Shown: in pieces, positions 8,301 to 13,621 of the stretch
Numbering within the stretch: the stretch's first letter is position 1
Layout of the letters: the number at the start of each line of letters is the position of its first letter
Assembly (NCBI GenBank): GCA_963787895.1
Contig: CAWBEX010000007.1
Span: 868,001-932,000, forward strand
Direction: 5' to 3'
Source of the DNA: Anderseniella sp963787895
GTDB lineage: Bacteria; Pseudomonadota; Alphaproteobacteria; Rhizobiales; Aestuariivirgaceae
DNA length: 64,000 bases
Position numbers and translations under genes: made by a program
The notes under the pieces: model-generated
Seen by the model: the letters and a program-made list of their open reading frames with translations, nothing else
Database searches by the model: none
What the model was told of the DNA's origin: nothing

Positions 8301-9045
8301 CGCCGCCCGACAGCGGCTCGTTCTCGCCGCGGATGTAGGAGAAGTTGGATCCCGTGCCCGAGCCATACTTGAACAGCCGTGCCTCACGCACCCACAGGTC
8401 CATGATGCCGCCTTCGTTCACCAGGTCGTCCTGGATCGACTGGATAAAGCAGGCATGCGGCTGTGGATGCTCGTAGGAGGACTTGGATTTGGTCAGCTTG
8501 CCGGTCTGGAAGTCGACATAGTGGTGGCCCTGGCCAGGGCCATCTATGCCGTATGCCCAGTGCAGACCGGTGTTGAACCACTGCGGAGAATTGGGCGCGC
8601 ACCGCTGGGTCGCCAGCATGTGCACCATCTCTTCGTAGAACGCCAGCGCGTCTTCTTCTGCATCGAAGTAGCCGCCCTTCCAGCCCCAGTAGGTCCACGT
8701 GCCGGCCAGACGGTTGAAAACCTGCTTTGCAGACAATTCAGAGGTAAAACGCTCTTCTTCCGGCAGTTGGGCCAGCGCCTCTTCATCTGGTGCCGAACGC
8801 CACAGCCATGACGGTACAGAGTTTTCCTCAACCCTTTTCAGCCGTGCAGGCACTCCGGCCTTGCGGAAATATTTCTGCGCGATGATGTCGGAAGCAACCT
8901 GGCTCCACGCCTTCGGTACTTCAATGTCTTTCAGCTGGAAGACGATTGAACCGTCCGGGTTCTTGATTTCGCTCGTTGCCTTGCGAAAATCCAGGCCCTT
9001 GTATGGACCCTTGCCTTCGACCGTGAACCGGCGTTCTACCCGCAT
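5314..9045 (-). CDS. nrdJ: Adenosylcobalamin-dependent (class II) ribonucleotide reductase
   Basis: This enzyme makes deoxyribonucleotides from ribonucleotides using a B12 cofactor, in the presence or absence of oxygen. At 1243 aa it has the size of the large alphaproteobacterial NrdJ. The N-terminus (MRVERRFT...YKGLDFRKATSEIKNPDG) is typical. The active-site loop SNPCSEYMFLDD holds Asn474, Cys476 and Glu478; downstream are APTGTIGLVMDCDTTGIEPD and FTFTRFEPAGMVQGN. The C-terminus is a cysteine-rich tail (CGECG...CMKCDTCGG) that relays reducing equivalents and may bind zinc. AGGGGA lies five bases before the ATG. It is a single transcription unit with a 700-base upstream region carrying a pair of NrdR boxes. 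No class I genes are in the window, so B12 may be needed for growth, but that cannot be settled here. Confidence 0.97.
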   Translation of the reverse strand: MRVERRFTVEGKGPYKGLDFRKATSEIKNPDGSIVFQLKDIEVPKAWSQVASDIIAQKYFRKAGVPARLKRVEENSVPSWLWRSAPDEEALAQLPEEERFTSELSAKQVFNRLAGTWTYWGWKGGYFDAEEDALAFYEEMVHMLATQRCAPNSPQWFNTGLHWAYGIDGPGQGHHYVDFQTGKLTKSKSSYEHPQPHACFIQSIQDDLVNEGGIMDLWVREARLFKYGSGTGSNFSYIRGENEPLSGGGKSSGLMSFLKIGDRAAGAIKSGGTTRRAAKMVVVDIDHPDIETYIDWKVKEEEKVAALVTGSKVTQQHLKAIMKACVNCEGTGDDCYNPNKNPALKRVIKDARKSHVPDAYIKRVLQFAAQGYTDIEFDTYDTDWDGEAYRTVSGQNSNNSVRVTDEFLRAVENGSSWDLKWRMAEGVAKTVDARELWDKVGNAAWACADPGIQFHTTINDWHTCPASGDIRASNPCSEYMFLDDTACNLASLNLLTFLDKSNSKFDVEGFEHGVRLWTMVLEISVLMAQFPSKEIAQLSYEYRTLGLGFANIGGLLMTSGISYDSDEGRAICGAISAIMTGVSYATSAEMAGELGAFPGYKKNAKEMARVMENHRLAAHGKAQGYKKLAVNPVPLDHANCPDQALIAHATAAWDKAVTLGKKHGYRNAQSTVIAPTGTIGLVMDCDTTGIEPDFALVKFKKLAGGGYFKIINRAVPAALHTLGYSEGQIEAIINYAVGHGTLSDAPSINHGTLKAKGFTSKELQAVEDGLASAFDIKFVFNKWTLGEEFCKGTLGISDEQLNDFNFCLLSHLGFDKKAIEAANIFVCGAMTLEGAPELKDEHLPVFDCANPCGRLGKRFLSVDSHIRMMAAAQPFISGAISKTINMPNEATVEDCQAAYMLSWKLALKANALYRDGSKLSQPLNSALIEDEDDEADDIGEQIAAMPQTQQVEKIVEKIVERIREREKLPQRRKGYTQKAIVGGHKVYLRTGEYDDGKLGEIFIDMHKEGAAFRAMMNNFAIAVSLGLQYGVPLEEYVEAFTFTRFEPAGMVQGNEAIKNATSILDYVFRELAVSYLSRNDLAHVEPADIRFDAMGKGETEGKVSEGGAPCPPGGMPATVVASSGYTRQQLAKNVFMMPQSGTSASAKANPNPVAATQSRIEAAYVESYSADGSAAVAVGYAEEATAILDIDSDGKVMSDEERRIQARMKGYEGDSCGECGNFTLLRNGTCMKCDTCGGTSGCS

Positions 9046-9370
9046 TTTATTCCCCTATTTGGCCTGCCGGACGCATATCGCCCGGTAAATTGTTTAATTC
9101 GCTGTTTTTGAACGCATCCGAGCAAGTACTCCCGCTCACTTCCACATACAGACATAACTTCACAGCGAAGCACTGCTCCTATGCGGCAAACCCTTTTTGG
9201 AGGTTGCCCGCAAGAGACACAACTTCACCGTTTGAATAGTGAGGACTTGTCCTCGCTATCCACTGTTTGACGTTAGGAGGTGGTAAGTTTCTTACCTATG
9301 GTTACGACCCTAACTCCGAGCCGTCCCGCGCCCCGTTCCCATGAGACTCACTTTAGGTCTGCAGGGGGGC
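9046..9370 (-). other. Long nrdJ leader with direct repeats and hairpins
   Basis: If transcription starts near the NrdR boxes, about 320 bases of untranslated leader precede nrdJ. It contains an imperfect direct repeat, AGACATAACTTCAC (9150-9163) and AGACACAACTTCAC (9215-9228), 65 bases apart. It also has a bulged hairpin pairing TGCGG..CAA with TTTGCCGCA around 9182-9213 and short dyads at 9241-9254 and 9282-9296. I looked for a cobalamin-riboswitch B12 box and did not find one. The leader could be a structured RNA controlling nrdJ; no protein reading frame here is convincing. Confidence 0.4.
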
Positions 9371-9373
9371 TTT

Positions 9374-9420
9374 CGTCAATACCTAGTGTCCTATCAAATC
9401 GTAAACACAAGATATGGTAT
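9374..9420 (-). promoter_or_regulatory. Pair of NrdR boxes upstream of nrdJ
   Basis: Two 16-mers, CGTCAATACCTAGTGT (9374-9389) and ACACAAGATATGGTAT (9405-9420), match the NrdR consensus acaCwAtATaTwGTgt at 11 and 13 positions, including most of the conserved core C, A, T and G positions. They are exactly 31 bp apart, the helical spacing typical of NrdR tandem boxes. NrdR is the nucleotide-sensing repressor of ribonucleotide reductase genes, so nrdJ is likely repressed when dATP is high. The boxes lie about 330 bases before the nrdJ ATG. Confidence 0.75.
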
Positions 9421-9439
9421 CCACGGTCTTGACAGGTTC

Positions 9440-9448
9440 TGTGGACAA
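9440..9448 (-). promoter_or_regulatory. DnaA-box-like 9-mer
   Basis: The minus strand reads TTGTCCACA, one mismatch from the DnaA consensus TTATCCACA. It sits 20 bases from the nearer NrdR box. A weaker match lies at 9646-9654. Isolated one-mismatch matches occur by chance; the clustering with the NrdR and CtrA sites is what makes it notable. Confidence 0.4.
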
Positions 9449-9610
9449 GCTTAACTAGCCACAATTCGCCTGCAAACCCAATAGTTTCGCGACCTTGCGG
9501 CAAGGATTGGGGGCAACTACCCTGCGTCACATGCCGGTCCTGGTGTTTGTGGAAAGCTTGAAACCACCACATCTGGGGGAGAATTTTTTTTCGCACACCA
9601 TAAAAAGTGG

Positions 9611-9626
9611 TTAACGATAGGTTAAC
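9611..9626. promoter_or_regulatory. Full CtrA box (TTAA-N7-TTAAC)
   Basis: TTAACGATAGGTTAAC fits the bipartite CtrA consensus TTAA-N7-TTAAC exactly. CtrA is the alphaproteobacterial cell-cycle response regulator. The box lies about 190 bases upstream of the NrdR boxes and between nrdJ and the 3' end of the YARHG gene, so nrdJ is the only downstream target on the minus strand. Confidence 0.6.
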
Positions 9627-9645
9627 TGTAACGCGTTCTGGGTGG

Positions 9646-9654
9646 TTATCCGCA
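9646..9654 (+). promoter_or_regulatory. Second DnaA-box-like 9-mer
   Basis: TTATCCGCA differs from TTATCCACA at one position. It is 20 bases from the CtrA box. Support is weak when taken alone. Confidence 0.3.
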
Positions 9655-9759
9655 CACGGATCACTCGCATGGGTTGAAATGACGGCGTGTGAGGCGGGAA
9701 ATCGGTAAACCGGGACAAACAGGCAGGCCGTCATGCTGCCACTTCAGCTTGAAGCGGCT

Positions 9760-10083
9760 TCAACACCCTTTGGCGCGCTCCACTTTCTTGATGGCGCCGA
9801 CATTTGCCCGCTCATAGGCGTTCAGCTTCACTGAACCCGCGTCATACACCGAGCAGTTTTCATTGCTGAACATTGCCTGGCCGCGCCCGCTTTGGAAGCA
9901 ATAGCCGTTCTCATGGTAGATCTGGTTACGAACCTCCCACAGAATCTGGCAGCTCATCTGCTTGAGCTCTTCACGAGCGAAATAGTCGCTGTTGGTGCAG
10001 CCAATACCTTCATAGCAGTTGGCCAGGGCAGGCGTGGCGAGCAGCAGCGTGAACAATGCTGAAAATGCGGATCTCTTGTACAT
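9760..10083 (-). CDS. Secreted YARHG-domain protein (107 aa)
   Basis: The start at 10083 gives a signal peptide (MYKRSAFSALFTLLLATPALA) followed directly by the mature protein; longer frames have no such N-terminus. Residues about 27-65 match the YARHG pattern: YFAREELKQMSCQILWEVRNQIY, then GYCFQSGRGQAMF. This short extracellular domain (named for its motif) is often found beside peptidase or kinase domains and is thought to act at the cell surface. Five or more cysteines suggest disulfides. It is transcribed leftward, divergent from the Cys-repeat protein gene starting at 10231, so the two secreted proteins may share a control region. Confidence 0.75.
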   Translation of the reverse strand: MYKRSAFSALFTLLLATPALANCYEGIGCTNSDYFAREELKQMSCQILWEVRNQIYHENGYCFQSGRGQAMFSNENCSVYDAGSVKLNAYERANVGAIKKVERAKGC

Positions 10084-10230
10084 TTCGAGAGGCTTTCTGA
10101 ATGCTGGTCTGGTTGCAAGGTGAGCTTTCTCACTTGAATGGCAGATGAACAGGGCTTTAATCTTACGTTGGGTCAGCGTAAAACATCTTCCAGTCAATTG
10201 GCTCGAATAGCTACAATGAAAGGAAATGCC

Positions 10231-10737
10231 ATGACCATCTCTATCAAGTCCGCCATTGCGGCTTTTACCGTTCTGCTGATTGCGGGGTCCACTGTGGCTC
10301 AGGCCGGTCCTCAGCACAATTGCGATAACTATGCATCGTTTGCCGTAACCGATGCCTTTGCCGCCAAGGACAAGGGTTGCGGCTTCCAGGGAAGTCGCTG
10401 GAGCACCAATTTTCAGAAGCACCGTGCCTGGTGCATCAAACAGGGTGTTACGATGGCGATGCTGACGACGGAAGACCGGGCGCGCAAAAAGGCCCTGTCA
10501 GGCTGCAATGCAACCGGTGGTAAACCGAGCCCGGCTCAATGCGACCAGTATGCGCAAGGAGCCATTCAGCAACAGAATACAAACCTGGTGAAAAAATGCG
10601 GCTACACAGGCAAGCGCTGGCAGCTAAACTATGCCAATCACAAGAACTGGTGCATGGGCGCATCGAAACAGGCCATGAATGCAGAACGACTCGCACGGTA
10701 TGGTGAACTGACCAAGTGTCTGCAGTCTCAGCCCTGA
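10231..10737 (+). CDS. Secreted protein with two tandem Cys-rich repeats (168 aa)
   Basis: AAAGGA six bases upstream supports the ATG at 10231. A signal peptide ends near STVAQAGP. The mature protein consists of two copies of one roughly 45-residue unit: C-x2-YA-x2-A...CGFQGSRW...N-F-x-x-H-x-x-WC (from about residue 31) and C-x2-YA-x2-A...CGYTGKRW...N-Y-x-x-H-x-x-WC (from about residue 103). Three conserved cysteines per unit, the CG-x-x-G-x-RW core and the H-x-x-WC end are clear. I recall similar single or multiple units in other alphaproteobacterial secreted proteins but not a named function. It is divergent from the YARHG gene. Confidence 0.7.
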   Translation: MTISIKSAIAAFTVLLIAGSTVAQAGPQHNCDNYASFAVTDAFAAKDKGCGFQGSRWSTNFQKHRAWCIKQGVTMAMLTTEDRARKKALSGCNATGGKPSPAQCDQYAQGAIQQQNTNLVKKCGYTGKRWQLNYANHKNWCMGASKQAMNAERLARYGELTKCLQSQP

Positions 10738-10753
10738 CAGACAGGCACCACTG

Positions 10754-10791
10754 CTTGCCTTGTGCGCATCTGACGGTGTGCGCAGGGCAAG
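10754..10791. terminator. Bidirectional hairpin between convergent genes
   Basis: CTTGCC (10754-10759) pairs with GGCAAG (10786-10791), and TGCGCA (10763-10768) with TGCGCA (10779-10784). It fills the 59-base gap between genes ending at 10737 (+) and 10797 (-), the position expected of a shared terminator. Confidence 0.6.
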
Positions 10792-10796
10792 GGTAT

Positions 10797-11345
10797 TCAA
10801 TCCGCCTTGTTGTCAGCGGCAATCGCAGAAAATGGTGCTTCCAGCTTGGCCGCCACTGATTTGACCAATGCCTTGCGCAGGCCGTTGCGAGGGCCGGTGC
10901 CGAGGGTGGCCGTTTCCCACAACACGAGCTTGCCCTTACGCCCGTCAACCTCGGCGGGTGTCCAGATTGCCATTCGGGTAAAGCCGCCCGTAACGCCGCT
11001 GGAGTTGGCACCTCGCACGAAGAACGTGAGGCGCACAGGCGATGCCAATTCGCTGCCCGCTGGCAGTTCAAGATGCGCGCGGTCTTTCACGTCCACGTCT
11101 TCCCACACCTGCGTACCAGCCTGCACCATCTTGACGCCGGCCTTGCCGGCGTGCCGCGCCGCTGATGCAAACAACATCTTGCAGGTGCCGGTGGCGAACG
11201 CGTCAGGCGTCTGGACGATGCACTCTGCGCTGACCCCGTCAAACCCCTTGAAAGCGCCTGGCGCGATGGGCAACTCCTGTGCCTGGACATGCAGGCTGGA
11301 TGTTACGCTGGCCGCAAGCATGGTGGCGGCAAATATCTGTTTCAT
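10797..11345 (-). CDS. Secreted protein of unknown function (182 aa)
   Basis: AGGGAGA before the ATG gives a firm start. A signal peptide ends near SSLHVQAQE. The mature part looks like a single globular domain with beta-strand-rich segments (AHLELPAGSELASPVRLTFFVRG, abridged) and two cysteines (AECIVQ... TGTCKML) likely bonded. There are no catalytic motifs that I recognise. It is followed on the same strand, 31 bases upstream, by the cupin gene ending at 11377, so the two may form a short operon with the cupin first. Confidence 0.65.
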   Translation of the reverse strand: MKQIFAATMLAASVTSSLHVQAQELPIAPGAFKGFDGVSAECIVQTPDAFATGTCKMLFASAARHAGKAGVKMVQAGTQVWEDVDVKDRAHLELPAGSELASPVRLTFFVRGANSSGVTGGFTRMAIWTPAEVDGRKGKLVLWETATLGTGPRNGLRKALVKSVAAKLEAPFSAIAADNKAD

Positions 11346-11376
11346 GATTTATCTCCCTGATCCCGAGCGCCAGGCC

Positions 11377-11724
11377 TCAGGCAACGATGACATAGACCTT
11401 GCGCAGCGTTTCAGTAATGTCCCATCGTCCCGACCAGCCCTTCGGCAGGGTCAACACGGTGCCGGCTTCGAGATAGCGTTTGGTGCCATCGGCATCGGTA
11501 ATGATTCCCTTGCCTGACACGATTGAGCAGATCTCGGTGTTCGTTCTGTCCTTCATGGCCCACCCGCCAGGCCTGCATTCCCAAATGCCAACATCAATAC
11601 CGTTGTTGCTGGAAATCTGCTTCACCGCGATTTCAGGGTTGCCGCTGTCGGCGCCCTCGCGCACCCCGGCGGGTTCAAGCTCGACATTTTCCGGCGAGGT
11701 GATGGAGGGTATTAGGGGGTTCAT
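11377..11724 (-). CDS. Cupin-domain protein (DUF861-like, 115 aa)
   Basis: The start at 11724 is chosen because the longer frame begins with unrelated Cys-rich residues. The product follows the small single-domain cupin pattern: NNGIDVGIWECRPGGWAM, then TEICSIVSGKGIITDADG, YLEAGTVLTLPKGWSGRWDI and LRKVYVI. The E-x-C-x-I-x-S-G-x-G and P-x-G-W-x-G-x-W motifs are those of the DUF861 / ureidoglycine aminohydrolase-type cupins (EutQ-like). The usual metal-binding histidines are absent, so an enzymatic role is doubtful; it may bind a small ligand. It is divergent from the PepSY-cytochrome operon across 308 bases. Confidence 0.75.
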   Translation of the reverse strand: MNPLIPSITSPENVELEPAGVREGADSGNPEIAVKQISSNNGIDVGIWECRPGGWAMKDRTNTEICSIVSGKGIITDADGTKRYLEAGTVLTLPKGWSGRWDITETLRKVYVIVA

Positions 11725-11873
11725 GGCTGGCAGACCTTGGTTGATATAGTTTGCCGGGTGTAGCTGGCACCCGGAACGGACCGAACCACGGTGGCAACAA
11801 CCCGCAGTAAAGGCAAGTTGCAATCTTGCATTACCCGCACCGGAGAAGTTGCAGGCTGTCATCCAGATATCCC

Positions 11874-11932
11874 CTAAACCTTAGGTATACCCCCTTGAAC
11901 CCTCGGCCTGATCACCCGGACTAAACCTCAGG
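11874..11932. repeat. Direct repeat CTAAACCTyAGG upstream of the PepSY operon
   Basis: CTAAACCTTAGG (11874-11885) recurs as CTAAACCTCAGG (11921-11932), 47 bp apart and differing at one base. The first copy, with its preceding C, is itself a dyad, CCTAA-ACC-TTAGG. Both lie in the 308-base gap between the cupin gene and the PepSY gene, where a regulator would bind. The rest of the gap holds a C-rich run and no gene. Confidence 0.5.
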
Positions 11933-12032
11933 CCAGTTCACCCGGCCATTCCAATGCTCCATCTTCATCGTCACCGGGCTGCGAGTGCGTTGCACCGGCC
12001 TACACCCGAAACCAAACCATTGGAGCCCCACT

Positions 12033-12290
12033 ATGCTGAATAAGTTCACCAAGACCGCAATAGTTTCCGCCCTGCTGCTGGTGCCGACAACTCTCGCCTA
12101 CGCCGCGAGCGATGCAGTGACCCCTGAACAGGAAGTCAAAATTCGCTCTGTACTCACTGAGCAGGGCTATGACGTGCGCAAGATCAAGATGGAAGACGGA
12201 ATGTTCGAGGCCTATGTGATCAAGGACGGCAAGAAGGCCGAACTGTACCTCGACAATGACCTGAAGGTTGTGAAAACCAAGGCTGAATAA
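12033..12290 (+). CDS. Secreted PepSY-domain protein (85 aa)
   Basis: TGGAG upstream supports the ATG at 12033. A signal peptide ends at AYAAS. The mature 62 residues are one PepSY unit: TPEQEVKIRSVLTEQGYDV, RKIKMEDGMFEAYVIKDGKK, AELYLDNDLKVV. PepSY domains occur in periplasmic or membrane proteins and in cytochrome-linked reductases, where they are thought to bind or inhibit partners. It is the first gene of an apparent operon with cytochrome b561 and a membrane LuxR regulator. A strong hairpin follows the stop (12299-12337), which may make this gene more highly expressed than the two after it. A periplasmic role as modulator of the cytochrome is inference. Confidence 0.8.
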   Translation: MLNKFTKTAIVSALLLVPTTLAYAASDAVTPEQEVKIRSVLTEQGYDVRKIKMEDGMFEAYVIKDGKKAELYLDNDLKVVKTKAE

Positions 12291-12298
12291 ACAAGGAG

Positions 12299-12337
12299 CC
12301 GGGGAGTAGCGGGCGCGAGAGTGCTTGCTGCCCCCGG
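12299..12337 (+). terminator. Intra-operon hairpin between PepSY and cytochrome genes
   Basis: CCGGGG-AGTAGC pairs with GCTGC-CCCCGG over a loop of about 14 bases. It starts eight bases past the PepSY stop. No T-run follows, and the next gene begins 24 bases later, so it is more likely an attenuator or mRNA stabiliser than a full terminator. Confidence 0.45.
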
Positions 12338-12361
12338 TCACTCAATTGCAGGAGCAAGCCC

Positions 12362-12886
12362 ATGAACAGGCTCAAGGTATGGGACCCGCTTGTGCGGGTG
12401 TTTCACTGGTCGCTGGTCGCCTTGTTTGCGGCCAATGCGCTGATAGTTGACAAGGATGGCAAGCTACACAACTGGATCGGTTACACAATTGTGGCCCTGA
12501 TCCTGATCCGTGTCGTTTGGGGTGTAGTGGGTACAAAATATGCGCGTTTTTCCAGCTTTCCACCAAGCGTCGCCGGTTCGCTGGAGCAGGTGTCTGAAAT
12601 TGTTGGCGGCAACAAGCGGATACACATTGGCCATACCCCGCTAGGTGCACTCATGATTTACAACCTCATTGCCGCTATGTGCGTGATAGGACTGTCTGGT
12701 TACCTGATGACCACTGACATGTTCTGGGGTGTAAAGTGGCCGGAAGAGGTCCATGAGGTATCGGTGCTGTGGGCCGAAATATCGGTGGTATTGCACATCG
12801 CAGCAGTTGTATTCGAAAGCATCAGAACGAAGGTCAACCTTCCGCGCGCCATGATTACCGGCTACAAGGTGCTACCGAACAAGTAG
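12362..12886 (+). CDS. Cytochrome b561-type di-heme membrane protein (174 aa)
   Basis: This is a four-helix prokaryotic cytochrome b561 / Ni-Fe-hydrogenase-type b subunit, moving electrons across or into the inner membrane. Conserved features: N-terminal VWDPLVRVFHW with His15, His36 in KLHNWIGY, IRVVWGVVG, RIHIGHTPLGALM with His88 and His91, and His145 in VVLHIAAVVFES. These give enough histidines for two b hemes. GGAG before the ATG is clear. It sits between the PepSY gene and the membrane LuxR gene, with only 13 bases to the latter. Its redox partner is unknown; the PepSY protein is the obvious candidate. Confidence 0.88.
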   Translation: MNRLKVWDPLVRVFHWSLVALFAANALIVDKDGKLHNWIGYTIVALILIRVVWGVVGTKYARFSSFPPSVAGSLEQVSEIVGGNKRIHIGHTPLGALMIYNLIAAMCVIGLSGYLMTTDMFWGVKWPEEVHEVSVLWAEISVVLHIAAVVFESIRTKVNLPRAMITGYKVLPNK

Positions 12887-12899
12887 GAAGCCCGTAATC

Positions 12900-13460
12900 T
12901 TGCATGCCCATCGCGGAAAATTTGCCTCAGCTCCTGTCGCGTTGATAGCGCTCATTGCGCTTCAGGCAACATGCGCAGTTTTCTTCATCTCCGACGTTGT
13001 CGCCGACTACCTGGAAGTCGGTGTCAGGGGTGCGCATGATCTTCACTTTTATATAGAGCTGGTGGCCAGCGTCAGCTTGATAGCAGCGATCATGCTTGAG
13101 TTGGCCTATTTGATGCACTTGCTCGATCAGCGAAAACGGCTGCAGGAAGGCCTCACTATAGCCAATGCCGCCGTGAATGACGTGATTGAGATGCACTATG
13201 CTCAGTGGGGTTTGACGGCAACAGAGCAGGACGTAGCAACTTTCCTGATCAAGGGATTCAACATTGCCGAGATTGCCGGTCTTCGCGGTACCGCCGAAGG
13301 CACTATAAAGGCACATCTGAATGCAATTTACAGAAAGTCGGGCACACGCAACAAGACGGAAGTTCTGAGCTTGTTGATTGACAGCATGATGGGTGGCGAC
13401 GCGAGCGCTGCGGCAGCATCTGCAGATGTTCGTGACGAGCTGGCAGCCGTGCGCAGCTGA
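12900..13460 (+). CDS. Membrane-anchored LuxR-type transcriptional regulator (186 aa)
   Basis: A TTG start at 12900 is supported by AGGAAG nine bases upstream, overlapping the cytochrome stop; no ATG lies near. Two membrane segments (about residues 12-34 and 47-71) are joined by a short periplasmic loop with DYLEVGVRGAHD. A linker helix (RKRLQEGLTIANAAV) leads to a C-terminal GerE/LuxR helix-turn-helix: GLTATEQDVATFLIKGFNIA, then EIAGLRGTAEGTIKAHLNAI and a leucine-rich last helix. There is no receiver or autoinducer domain, so the signal must reach it through the membrane part. Its place after cytochrome b561 suggests it senses the redox or occupancy state of that protein; this is inference. 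Confidence 0.8.
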   Translation: MHAHRGKFASAPVALIALIALQATCAVFFISDVVADYLEVGVRGAHDLHFYIELVASVSLIAAIMLELAYLMHLLDQRKRLQEGLTIANAAVNDVIEMHYAQWGLTATEQDVATFLIKGFNIAEIAGLRGTAEGTIKAHLNAIYRKSGTRNKTEVLSLLIDSMMGGDASAAAASADVRDELAAVRS

Positions 13461-13621
13461 CGGGTGTTGTTTTCCTCATAGGTGCGGCTTGTTCTCCAGG
13501 CTCAATGCTGCCTTGAGATGTCCAGCCTGCATTGCCGGCGCAACCATCTTCCATGCTGCTTGCATGTGGGTCATGCATAAACAAAGTTGCCTACCAGCTT
13601 GAATCAACTAGGCTGCATTTC

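Noticed and set aside
9046..9370. Cobalamin riboswitch before the B12-dependent reductase
   Set aside because: Expected on biological grounds, but I found no B12-box-like sequence on the minus strand of the leader.
9348..9734. 128-codon minus-strand frame in the nrdJ upstream region
   Set aside because: It overlaps the NrdR boxes, CtrA box and DnaA-like boxes, has no ribosome site and no protein-like pattern.
9046..9740. Possible chromosomal replication origin
   Set aside because: CtrA and DnaA-like boxes and an AT tract are present, but the DnaA matches are few and imperfect and the flanking genes (nrdJ, YARHG) are not usual origin neighbours. NrdR boxes make a promoter role the better reading.
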